Positions 1 through 5,973 are shown, numbered from the stretch's first letter. The stretch is DNA of 6,652 nucleotides from a bacterium HR36 (GCA_002898995.1 BEIM01000199.1:1-6652); one strand, 5' to 3'. Notes: a model not told the origin generated them from the letters alone. Program-made: numbers and translations.

Positions 1-273
1 GCTGTAACAGGTGACGAACACGCGCTCGCCCACGACGATCGGGCTGGAGGAACCTGCACCAGGGAGCTCCGTCTTCCACCGCAGGTTTTGCGTGGTACTC
101 CAGCTGACCGGCAGTCCCTGGGCGTCACTAATCCCCTGACCGCTGGGACCCCGAAATTGTGGCCAATCCCCGGTCCTCACAGTTTTCGTTTGCGGTGCTT
201 GACTGTTCAGTGCATGGCAGCAGAGCCAGCATGCCAGCACTACAGTTGTGCTCACTTTTGTTACCCAGCGCAT
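1..273 (-). CDS. Exported PQQ-type (BamB-like) beta-propeller protein, N-terminal part
   Basis: The first 91 codons of a gene that leaves the window at its left edge; no stop is reached. The start is the ATG at 273-271, with GGGGA a few bases upstream as a weak ribosome site. Residues 1-22 are a basic start followed by a hydrophobic stretch (VVLACWLCC), so the protein is exported. A lipoprotein reading with Cys15 is possible but the box VLAC is not canonical. The mature part has WPQFRGPSGQGIS (residues 37-49), then LPVSW, LRWKTELPGAGSSSPIVVGERVF. In planctomycetes this is the standard opening of outer-membrane or periplasmic PQQ-like beta-propeller proteins: W-FRGP motif, then the first blade with SSPIVVG. 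The exact role of these proteins is mostly unknown; many are scaffold or binding proteins rather than quinoprotein dehydrogenases. It lies 45 bp behind the jelly-roll gene ending at 319, same strand, so it is probably the fourth gene of the operon. Confidence 0.88.
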   Translation of the reverse strand, partial: MRWVTKVSTTVVLACWLCCHALNSQAPQTKTVRTGDWPQFRGPSGQGISDAQGLPVSWSTTQNLRWKTELPGAGSSSPIVVGERVFVTCYS

Positions 274-318
274 GAATGGTCCCCTATTTCTTGGAAAGCA
301 GACTTTAGGAAAAGTGGT

Positions 319-1221
319 TTAGGGTTTCTTAGGTCCGATGTATTGCGTAGCCACGACGACGTCGTCGTACCAAACGGTGCGCGTAGTACCGCCGCCCAAT
401 ACCTCGTACGCTGCGCTTTCGAGCCAAAGCGAGAGGTGCACTTTATTTATCTTAAGAGCATCGGTGGAACGCCAGTTGATATTGCGGAATACGCCACACT
501 TTTTGCCGTCGATCCAGCAATCGAGTTCGCCATCGTCCCGGCCAGCTGTATTGGCCTTGACCCGCCATTCGACGCACACCCAGGTTTCACGCTTAGGCAC
601 TTGGTCCGGTTTAGGTTGAAACCAATTGCCCCGGTAGTTGCCTCGACCGTCGGGCTTCATCTTCCACCAATACGCGTAGAAGATCAGCGCACCGGGGGGC
701 TCCCACGGCCAGCGTCCGGGTCTGCCGATCGGCTCTAAAGTCGCCCAAAAATGTTTGTCGCCGTCCGGCGCTTTTCCTGCTCCTTTGAAGCCACCCTTGC
801 CGGCATCGGCCATGAAGCCACTCCCGCCGTGGCTGTGATAGCCGTAGTCCTTGCCGTAGCGGACGTAGTATCTCATGTAGAGTTCGTCATAGCCGGGCCT
901 CAGCCACTTCACGAAGGTCACGTCCTCGTATCCATCCTTGCGCAATTGGACCTTCGCCGAGCGCTTGCCCCGGGCAATGGTTTTGTCCGTTTCCGCCTGG
1001 ACCGGCACGTAATCTTCCCTCGCTTGACGGCTCTTGCGTAGGCTGATCTCGTCCCAGGCCGCTCCGATCTTGCCCTCCTCGAAGTCGTCGTGGAACAAAA
1101 TGGCTGGATCGCGGCCGATGCCGACATCGCTGGGATACTTCGCGGCCAAACCCGCCTCCTGTCCATGAGCCGCGCTGATAAACAACAGGAGCAAGCCCGA
1201 ACAAACCAAGGCATGATTCAC
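319..1221 (-). CDS. Exported jelly-roll (concanavalin A-like / polysaccharide-lyase-like) protein
   Basis: A 300-residue protein that starts with GTG (1221-1219). Residues 1-20 are a Sec signal ending in AHG, with cleavage likely before Gln21. The mature protein opens with ILFHDDFEEG (41-50) and closes with VWYDDVVVATQYIG (283-296). This pairing of a DDFE strand near the start and a W-x-DDV-V strand at the end is usual in jelly-roll domains of the concanavalin A superfamily, including heparin-lyase-I-like and PL14-like proteins. Between them are DELYMRYYVRYGKDYGYHSHGGSG (112-135), rich in Tyr and His, and WVCVEWRVKAN then GELDCWIDGKKCG (214-243), the usual 'cost to wearer' beta pair of ligand-binding jelly rolls. 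His129 and His131 with nearby tyrosines could be a lyase site, but this is a guess. Whether it is an enzyme or only binds sugar cannot be told. Its start is 12 bp after the stop of the preceding jelly-roll gene, with which it shares fold features. Confidence 0.8.
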   Translation of the reverse strand: MNHALVCSGLLLLFISAAHGQEAGLAAKYPSDVGIGRDPAILFHDDFEEGKIGAAWDEISLRKSRQAREDYVPVQAETDKTIARGKRSAKVQLRKDGYEDVTFVKWLRPGYDELYMRYYVRYGKDYGYHSHGGSGFMADAGKGGFKGAGKAPDGDKHFWATLEPIGRPGRWPWEPPGALIFYAYWWKMKPDGRGNYRGNWFQPKPDQVPKRETWVCVEWRVKANTAGRDDGELDCWIDGKKCGVFRNINWRSTDALKINKVHLSLWLESAAYEVLGGGTTRTVWYDDVVVATQYIGPKKP

Positions 1222-1227
1222 GGGCGT

Positions 1228-1235
1228 CCCTCCTT
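1228..1235 (-). promoter_or_regulatory. Strong ribosome site that decides a GTG start
   Basis: AAGGAGGG lies 6 bases before the GTG at 1221-1219, and its first bases are the end of the upstream gene's TAA stop (1236-1234). This settles the GTG over the out-of-frame ATG at 1214 and suggests that translation of the two jelly-roll genes is coupled. Confidence 0.75.
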
Positions 1236-2295
1236 ATTTGGATTCCGAGTATGTGGGGAGTGTGTCCTCGGACGTGGCCATGGCGAAGTCGTCCAGGTAA
1301 ATCCAGCAATCCTTGTTGTTCTTGGCCCGCTCGGGGGTGAACGAGCCGAGAGTCGTCGGCATGCTGACTGTTTTGTGTCCGCCGACGTGCTCCTTCGGGA
1401 TCGTCCAGGAGAAGTCGGGCGTCACCCCATCGATATACTCGGCTACCTTCACCATCTTGCCACCCAGAGGTTGGAGCCAGGCTTCGTAGCGGCCAGAAGT
1501 GGTTGAGGTGTCGAAGTGCAGTTTCACCAGAAACCAGCGGTTAGCCACAATCCGGGTGTCGATGTTCGTCTGTCCCATCTTCCAGCGATTATACTCCGGT
1601 GCTTTCTTGATGTTGGCGAAGGGGACGGGTGGCTTTCCCGGCCCCAGTCCTTCGGTCTGAATGAAGATTTCGTGATACGAGGGAGCCTCGTAGTCGTGTG
1701 GTTTCTCATCCCTCTTGGGCCAGACGTGGCTTCTGTGGTTGATGGTGAACAGCCAGCGGGGATGGGCGGGATAAAAGCCATCGGGGCTGGGATACAACCA
1801 CTTGCCGCCCGTAATTCCGCTGAGCTGGTCTTCCTTGTCCTCTGGGTCGTCGTAGTAGTTGAGGTAAATCCAGAACTGGAACCAAACGTTCCCAGGAATT
1901 TGATCCGGGGGACCGTTGGGATCACCGATACGCAACCAAAAATCTGTTTGCGTCTGGAAGGTACCGGAGCGTCCCTCGATTGCGAGCACTCGCTTGGAAT
2001 TGCGCCCTGGGAATTGGCCCGCGTACCCAGGAATGCGATCGACGGTATAGAGGTAGCCCGCCCCTCGACCAACGCTATTGATCGATTTCACACCTGACCA
2101 TTTCCCCTGTGTCAAAAAAGCGGGACGCGGATCCCGCACGTCGCGCTTCACTTCGTACTCAAAGGCGTCGAAGAAAAGCAACTTCCCCTCTTCCTGTTGG
2201 GCCAAGCCACGGCCTTCGGCCGCAACGAACACCATCCCAGCCAGCAGCCACACCAGTGCCCTACACCCTTCGATGCTCAGCTTTTTGTTAGGCAT
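1234..2295 (-). CDS. Exported jelly-roll (polysaccharide-lyase-like) protein
   Basis: Protein of 353 residues from the ATG at 2295-2293. This start is chosen because it gives a clean Sec signal: NKK, a hydrophobic core ALVWLLAGMVFVAA, then GLA before Gln33. GGAGG sits 9 bases upstream. A second in-frame ATG at 2370, also with GGAGG at 9 bases, would add 25 polar, Arg/Pro-rich residues and push the signal inward. The mature part opens with LLFFDAFEYEV and ends with CWIYLDDFAMATSEDTLP, the same first and last strands as the next gene's product. Inside, WFQFWIYLNYYDDPEDKEDQ, PRWLFTINHRSH and RWFLVKLHFDTSTTSGRYEAWLQPLGG look like a heparin-lyase-I-type jelly roll (the W-hv-hDTs...G-yEaWl segment). 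It is thus a probable exported polysaccharide-binding or -cleaving protein. No catalytic residues can be assigned with confidence. It is the second gene of the operon; the next gene starts 12 bp on. Confidence 0.82.
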   Translation of the reverse strand: MPNKKLSIEGCRALVWLLAGMVFVAAEGRGLAQQEEGKLLFFDAFEYEVKRDVRDPRPAFLTQGKWSGVKSINSVGRGAGYLYTVDRIPGYAGQFPGRNSKRVLAIEGRSGTFQTQTDFWLRIGDPNGPPDQIPGNVWFQFWIYLNYYDDPEDKEDQLSGITGGKWLYPSPDGFYPAHPRWLFTINHRSHVWPKRDEKPHDYEAPSYHEIFIQTEGLGPGKPPVPFANIKKAPEYNRWKMGQTNIDTRIVANRWFLVKLHFDTSTTSGRYEAWLQPLGGKMVKVAEYIDGVTPDFSWTIPKEHVGGHKTVSMPTTLGSFTPERAKNNKDCWIYLDDFAMATSEDTLPTYSESK

Positions 2296-2309
2296 GATGG
2301 TTAACCTCC
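2293..2309 (-). promoter_or_regulatory. Start region of the jelly-roll gene, copy nearest the signal peptide
   Basis: GGAGG (2309-2305), nine bases, then ATG at 2295. This start gives the signal peptide directly at the N-terminus. The 17-base block matches the block at 2368-2384 in 15 positions, with the same nine-base spacing between the ribosome site and ATG. Confidence 0.65.
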
Positions 2310-2367
2310 GAAGTGAAGGAGGAAGGTCTGAGACCGGTCGTCTAGGCCACCTTTGCTTTTCGTCAGT

Positions 2368-2384
2368 CATGATTGTTGACCTCC
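2368..2384 (-). promoter_or_regulatory. Second, upstream start region in the same frame
   Basis: GGAGG (2384-2380), nine bases, then ATG at 2370. It lies exactly 75 bp (25 codons) upstream of the likely start of the jelly-roll gene and in frame with it, with no stop between. It could give an N-terminally extended form, or be an older start. The added residues (MTDEKQRWPRRPVSDLPPSL and six more) show no known targeting motif. Confidence 0.45.
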
Positions 2385-2399
2385 TAGAGGCTCCAGTCG

Positions 2400-2419
2400 T
2401 CGCTCGCTGGAGCGAGTGG
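2400..2419 (-). other. Small stem-loop in the gap between operon genes
   Basis: CTCGC (2403-2407) and GCGAG (2412-2416) pair around a four-base loop. A wobble pair at 2402/2417, a C-G pair at 2401/2418 and a second wobble pair at 2400/2419 extend the stem. There is no T-run after it on the minus strand, so it is not a typical intrinsic terminator. It lies between the stop at 2429 and the ribosome site at 2384 and could affect mRNA processing or translation. It may also be chance. Confidence 0.3.
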
Positions 2420-2428
2420 CAAAAGGGT

Positions 2429-2854
2429 TTACGGCCGATAGATCACCTCCGCGATCACAGGCGGGCCATTGACCCCGAACAGATTCTGACATTGCACTTG
2501 CAGGGAATTGACTCCAGGCTTCAATTTCCAACGGAAGCGTGCATCATCGCAAGATTGCGTCACACCACCCTTCGGTCGAATCACATACGTCTTGAAATTC
2601 GGCATGGCGCTGCGGATTGCGACTTCCAACTCAGCCGGCCCAAGCTGGCGGACCCGCAAGTCGGGAACACTGGGAGTCCATTCGATTTGTGTTCGATCCT
2701 TTGTCGGGATAAAGGCATCCGCGGCGTAGGCCCAGTGCTTTTTCAAATTCGCAGCAGATCGGCGATACCAAGTCGTTGTGCGAAAGGCGTCGTTATCGAA
2801 GATGACCAAGCGATCCCGGGTGGCAAAGTGAGGTTGGGTAAAAGGGTTCTGCCG
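2429..2854 (-). pseudogene. C-terminal part of the propeller/transglutaminase-like protein, cut off by an in-frame TAG
   Basis: Directly after the TAG at 2857-2855 the same reading frame stays open for 141 codons and ends at TAA (2431-2429). It reads as protein: RQNPFTQPHFATRDRLVIFDNDAF follows on, then WAYAADAFIPTKD, IEWTPSVPDLRV, FKTYVIRPKGGV and WKLKPGVNSLQVQCQNLFGVNGPPVIAEVIYRP. The last block, with alternating strands and W-x-L-xPGxNxLxVxxxN, resembles a C-terminal beta-sandwich. There is no ribosome site before the TTG at 2809, so separate translation is unlikely. I therefore treat it as the lost tail of the gene starting at 4543. It would be made only if the TAG is read through or is a sequence error. 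The full reading would be 704 codons including the TAG. Confidence 0.7.
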
Positions 2855-4543
2855 CTACGGCCAGCACACCCACCAATAGCTAAAGATCGTCGCCTCGTGC
2901 GGCTGAGGTCCCGTCCTGGGAGCCATCGGCACCTGACGTCGTTCCACGCCTCGCACCAGCACGACCCCTTGTCCACCGTCCTTCCGAACCGCTTCATGCA
3001 GTTCCAACGCCGATAAAGGGACGCCATCTTGTTCAAAGTGACAATCATACTGGGCATCAAGCAATACCCATTTGGCATAGTCGTTGGACCAGACTTCATT
3101 GACACCGTGATGCCGACTGCCTCCCAGATCCTCATGATTGCGATCGCCCAACACATAACGGGAGACATACCCCATTGAAGACAACACCGCGTGCAATACG
3201 GTCATGGAGTGGGCGCAGTTGAAACCGCAACCCGTCTTCGCCTTTTCCAAAATGGCGAAGGCATCCCCCTTGAAGTTCTGATCAAAGTCGAATCTCCAGC
3301 GATTATGAACCCAGTGCCGGAGCTTCAAGATGCGGCGAAACTCGTTTGGCTCGCCCTCGACGACCTGCTCCAGTTCATATTCGTCGCGCAGCCGCTTGAG
3401 TCGTGGATTGTGGTAGTCCTCAAAACACTGAAACAGCTCTGGTGCATGGAACTGCGGGCCAGTGATGGTGGCCTGGTGAATCTCCGGTCCCGCACCGCTG
3501 ATCAGCAGCGGCCTCGTCGTGCAAGGCTGTTTACCTTCTCCTCGTTCCGTGGTCGCGGCCTTCTTGTCTTCACGCGGCACATGCCGAATCACCTGATCGT
3601 GCATGGTATAGAGTAGAAAGCGCTGCCCGTCATGAACGAGGATACCGCTGGACTTGTTCTCCTCCAGTGGGAACAACGGGTTTTTGTCGTATTTCACCCA
3701 ATGGATCAGGTCTTGGGACGTGGCCACACAGGTACACCACAATCGCTTTCGGGTGCCAGGCAACGGAGCTCCTGCACCATGGTAATAGGCATAATAGCGA
3801 CCGTTATACTTGATGATTTGATTGAGGGCTATTTGCTCCTTATCGTATTCGCCTGGTCCCAAGGTGATGACCGGCTCATCTTGGACATTGACCCAGACTT
3901 TCATGTTCCTAGATGTGGCCAACCAAATTCCAAGGTCGCGGCGTTCGTAAAACAAATACCAGATGTTGTTCTCCACCCAGGCGGTAGGCGTGCCGTAGGG
4001 GCCAGGTTCGGTCGGCTCGCCGTTCTTCTTACGCACATCGAGTTGTCCCACTCGTTTCCACTGGATTCCGTCCCGCGAGGTCAAGAGCTGCGCCTGGTCG
4101 TGTTTTCCTTCAGCGAACATGTAGTAGGTCCCCTCGTGTCGGACCACCATCATATCCTCGACCCAATGTTCGTCGTAAATCGGATTTTTGCCATAGCGTG
4201 TCCAGTGAATACCATCGGGACTGGTGGCATATCCGAGTTTCAACAGCGGACTGCTGTCGTGTTCGAAGCCGGTGTACCACATGCGGTACTGGTCTCCCTC
4301 GCGCAAAATCCAGCCGCGTTCACGAATGCGGGCATCCCAATGCCCAGGTCCCGCTCCGGTAAAAACGGGTTTCGTGGGCTCGGGGACAAAATCCACCAAT
4401 TCCTTGAGAAAAAGGTCGGCCAGGGTGCGATCGCGACCGGCCGTTAGAGGCGCCGCATGTGTACCGGTACTCGTCGCGTGCCATAACCCTGCCATCGCGG
4501 TGCCAAACAGCAGCAATAGAACCAGAACTTTTCGCGTGGCCAT
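2855..4543 (-). CDS. Exported two-domain protein: GH43/GH32-like beta-propeller plus transglutaminase-like domain, ended early by TAG
   Basis: From the ATG at 4543-4541 (GGGAG seven bases upstream; a TTG two codons earlier is less likely) the protein has 562 residues up to TAG. Residues 1-30 are a Sec signal with the core VLVLLLLFGTAMAG. About residues 50-325 form a five-bladed-propeller glycosidase-like domain with repeated blades: GDQYRMWYTGF, GYATSPDGIHWTRYGKNPI, VEDMMVVRHEGTYYMFAEG, LLTSRDGIQW, NIWYLFYERRD, CVATSQDLIHW. A charged linker follows (about 324-345). About 395-515 is a transglutaminase-like domain: NCAHSMTVLHAVLSSMGYVSRYVLG with Cys443, HGVNEVW with His479, and WVLLDAQYD with Asp496, giving the full Cys-His-Asp triad. 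The family includes cysteine proteases, amidases and cross-linkers; which reaction occurs here is unknown, as is whether the propeller cleaves or only binds glycans. First gene of the operon, divergent from the regulator. The TAG falls after both domains, so the short form may still be active. Confidence 0.82.
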   Translation of the reverse strand: MATRKVLVLLLLFGTAMAGLWHATSTGTHAAPLTAGRDRTLADLFLKELVDFVPEPTKPVFTGAGPGHWDARIRERGWILREGDQYRMWYTGFEHDSSPLLKLGYATSPDGIHWTRYGKNPIYDEHWVEDMMVVRHEGTYYMFAEGKHDQAQLLTSRDGIQWKRVGQLDVRKKNGEPTEPGPYGTPTAWVENNIWYLFYERRDLGIWLATSRNMKVWVNVQDEPVITLGPGEYDKEQIALNQIIKYNGRYYAYYHGAGAPLPGTRKRLWCTCVATSQDLIHWVKYDKNPLFPLEENKSSGILVHDGQRFLLYTMHDQVIRHVPREDKKAATTERGEGKQPCTTRPLLISGAGPEIHQATITGPQFHAPELFQCFEDYHNPRLKRLRDEYELEQVVEGEPNEFRRILKLRHWVHNRWRFDFDQNFKGDAFAILEKAKTGCGFNCAHSMTVLHAVLSSMGYVSRYVLGDRNHEDLGGSRHHGVNEVWSNDYAKWVLLDAQYDCHFEQDGVPLSALELHEAVRKDGGQGVVLVRGVERRQVPMAPRTGPQPHEATIFSYWWVCWP

Positions 4544-4617
4544 GGTCAATCTCCCTAAGAGGAGGGGCGACCCATTGCCATCCTCGTTCCCCTACGCATT
4601 TCCTGCTTTCGATGGAT

Positions 4618-4644
4618 CGCACGGTGAATTGTACCACCGTCGCG
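4618..4644 (-). promoter_or_regulatory. Stem-loop or second operator at the predicted 5' end of the operon mRNA
   Basis: ACGGTG (4621-4626) and CACCGT (4635-4640) are a perfect 6-bp inverted repeat around 8 bases. With one bulged base (4641) the stem gains CGC/GCG (4618-4620 with 4642-4644), nine pairs in all. It begins about two bases after the transcription start implied by the TATAAC at 4658-4653. It may be a 5' stabilising hairpin in the mRNA, or a DNA operator at +1. No T-run follows it. Confidence 0.45.
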
Positions 4645-4652
4645 GAACCTGA

Positions 4653-4682
4653 GTTATAGGAGATGTCAGTTAGACATAACGA
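4653..4682 (-). promoter_or_regulatory. Probable promoter of the four-gene operon
   Basis: On the minus strand TATAAC (4658-4653) matches the -10 consensus in five of six positions. The -35 at 18 bp spacing (TCGTTA, 4682-4677) is poor. A perfect TTGACA lies at 4689-4684 but is 25 bp from the -10, too far for normal use. The leader would be about 100 bases, with the start codon at 4543. A weak -35 fits a promoter that needs activation or is tightly repressed. The operator half-sites lie between and over these elements. Confidence 0.45.
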
Positions 4683-4687
4683 ATGTC
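4663..4687. promoter_or_regulatory. Probable operator with three phased ATGTC half-sites
   Basis: ATGTC (4663-4667), its reverse complement GACAT (4673-4677) and ATGTC again (4683-4687) lie exactly 10 bp apart, one helical turn, so all face the same side of the DNA. Neighbouring pairs form palindromes with 5-bp centres (AGTTA and AACGA). The middle site overlaps the predicted -35 of the regulator gene, and the array lies inside the predicted operon promoter. GntR-type regulators often bind short inverted repeats with GT...AC, so this is the best candidate for binding by the adjacent regulator. This is an inference from position and symmetry. Confidence 0.55.
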
Positions 4688-4700
4688 AAAGTTGTAAAAT
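4671..4700 (+). promoter_or_regulatory. Probable promoter of the regulator gene
   Basis: TAGACA (4671-4676, five of six to TTGACA), an 18-bp spacer and TAAAAT (4695-4700, five of six to TATAAT). The start codon is at 4725, so the leader is short (about 20 bases) and holds AGAGGA as ribosome site. The -35 lies inside the half-site array, which would give self-repression. Confidence 0.55.
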
Positions 4701-4724
4701 AGACGCTAAAGCAGAGGAATAGTC

Positions 4725-5876
4725 ATGCCGAGAGCTGAAAAACGCCGGTTGGCGCAGCGCAAGCTCTCAGCCTTCAAGCGCATCCCGCGGCCACCTAGCA
4801 TGGTAGCGCAGGTCGAGCAGGCGCTGCGGCAGGCCCTGGCCAACAATTTTTTCCCCGATGGGAAGCTGCCAACGGAAGTTGAGATAGCCGAACAGTTGGG
4901 TGTCAGCCGCGAGACGGTGCGTTTAGCGGCGGAGGCGCTCGAGCGTGAGGGACTGCTTGTCAAGATTCGCCATCGCGGAACTTTCCTCCGATTTCCACGC
5001 CTCGGCCGGCTCAAACCTGTCCGCGAAAAACTCGTAGGGTATCTGCAAGCCGAATTCGTGAACGCCCAAGGCCAGGAAGAAGTTGCCAATCGCGAGATCA
5101 GCGGACTCATGCTTCAAGGAGCTTTGGAAGAGGCAGCGGCGGCCGGCTTCCAACTGATGGTCCAACGTATGACGACACGGCAGTGGCGTGACGCCGTCCG
5201 ATCCTTCTCCGATGCCAGACGCGTCCAAGGACTGATCTGCGTCTCCTATCAGGAGGAAAAAATGCTGCGACGGCTCGCCAGTTCTGGCTTGCCCACGGTT
5301 CTCTTGGACGAGGACGCAAACATCCCTGGGATTCATTCCGTCCGCGATGACTCGTTGCAGGGGGCCCGCCAGGCGATCCGCTTCTTAGCGCAGCTCGGGC
5401 ACCGGCGCATCGCCTATGCTCATTGGGCCCGCGCTGAAATGAATCCCTCCCGTCCCCTGGGATATCGTGAGGGGATGCGTGATGCCGGTCTCTATCGTCG
5501 CCAGAACTGGGAGATCCTCACCGAATTGACGGTAGCAGGTGCTCGCCGAATGGTTGACCAGCTCCTTGCGTTGCGACCGGCTCCGACAGCTTTGTACTGT
5601 TTCAACAATACCCTTGCCAGGTTCGCTATCGAAGAACTGCGGCGCCGCGCGATCCGCGTACCGGAGGACCTCAGTGTGATGGGGGCTGGGGGAGAAGAAG
5701 TCCCCGGTTTGACCTGTCACCAGGTCGATTGGTATCAGATGGGCCGCTCGGCAATGCAAATCTTACTCAAGGTCCTAGCAGAGCCAGGGCGAAGTATGCA
5801 GCAACACCTTCGCTTACCACACGTGCTGCATGTCGGAAATACGACCGCTCCTCCGCCCAACAGGGCTTCGGAATAA
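4725..5876 (+). CDS. AraR-type transcription regulator: GntR winged helix plus LacI-type sugar-binding domain
   Basis: Protein of 383 residues from the ATG at 4725, with AGAGGA six bases upstream. Residues 24-90 are a GntR-type winged helix: LPTEVEIAEQLGVSRETVRLAAEALEREGLL, then the wing RHRGTFLR. Residues about 103-375 are a LacI/ribose-binding-like effector domain: VQGLICVS, GLPTVLLDED, SVRDDSLQGARQAIRFLAQLGHRRIAY, GYREGMRDAGL, PTALYCFNN, RVPEDLSVMGAGG and the final QVDWYQMGRSAMQILLK. This fusion is that of AraR of Bacillus, a repressor released by L-arabinose; planctomycetes have many members with unknown effectors. Basic N-terminal 20 residues (RAEKRRLAQRK) may add DNA contacts. The usual GFDD after 'DLSV' in the LacI family reads GAGG here, so the effector pocket may differ. 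It is divergent from the exported-protein operon with a 181-bp shared control region, so it most likely controls that operon and itself. Confidence 0.9.
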   Translation: MPRAEKRRLAQRKLSAFKRIPRPPSMVAQVEQALRQALANNFFPDGKLPTEVEIAEQLGVSRETVRLAAEALEREGLLVKIRHRGTFLRFPRLGRLKPVREKLVGYLQAEFVNAQGQEEVANREISGLMLQGALEEAAAAGFQLMVQRMTTRQWRDAVRSFSDARRVQGLICVSYQEEKMLRRLASSGLPTVLLDEDANIPGIHSVRDDSLQGARQAIRFLAQLGHRRIAYAHWARAEMNPSRPLGYREGMRDAGLYRRQNWEILTELTVAGARRMVDQLLALRPAPTALYCFNNTLARFAIEELRRRAIRVPEDLSVMGAGGEEVPGLTCHQVDWYQMGRSAMQILLKVLAEPGRSMQQHLRLPHVLHVGNTTAPPPNRASE

Positions 5877-5944
5877 CTTGCCGCTATTGCAACGCCACTT
5901 GACCCGCCGCAAAAAAGTGGGGATAAGTTGGATCGGCTGCCTTC

Positions 5945-5973
5945 TTGACAGCCCCCGTTGGTGACCGTATAAG
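5945..5973 (+). promoter_or_regulatory. Near-consensus sigma70-type promoter
   Basis: A perfect TTGACA (5945-5950), a 17-bp spacer and TATAAG (5968-5973, five of six). It points to the exported-protein gene at 6179 and would give a leader of about 200 bases that contains the tandem repeats. It is the best promoter match in the window. Between the regulator's stop (5876) and this promoter I see only a weak inverted repeat (CCACTT 5895-5900 with AAGTGG 5915-5920) and no T-run, so no convincing terminator. Confidence 0.6.

Noticed and set aside
88..738. Plus-strand frame of 216 codons
   Set aside because: It lies opposite the PQQ-type gene and the jelly-roll gene, whose protein features, signal peptides and ribosome sites are much stronger.
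2400..2419. Intrinsic terminator inside the operon
   Set aside because: The stem is short and no T-run follows on the minus strand.
2429..2809. Independent small gene of 126 codons
   Set aside because: It would start at TTG without a ribosome site, and it is in the same frame as the gene before it with only the TAG and 15 codons between. A severed C-terminus explains it better.
2855..2857. TAG read as pyrrolysine, or a recoded genetic code
   Set aside because: No pyrrolysine genes are visible, and no other supported gene here has an internal TAG. A single case does not support recoding.
2078..3016. Plus-strand frame of 312 codons opposite the operon
   Set aside because: No recognisable domain and no ribosome site. 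It mirrors minus-strand genes with clear family features.
4320..4637. Minus-strand frame of 105 codons across the control region
   Set aside because: It overlaps the start of the propeller/transglutaminase gene in another frame, has no domain-like sequence, and covers the predicted leader.
5895..5920. Terminator behind the regulator gene
   Set aside because: CCACTT and AAGTGG give only six pairs with a 14-base loop, and no T-run follows.
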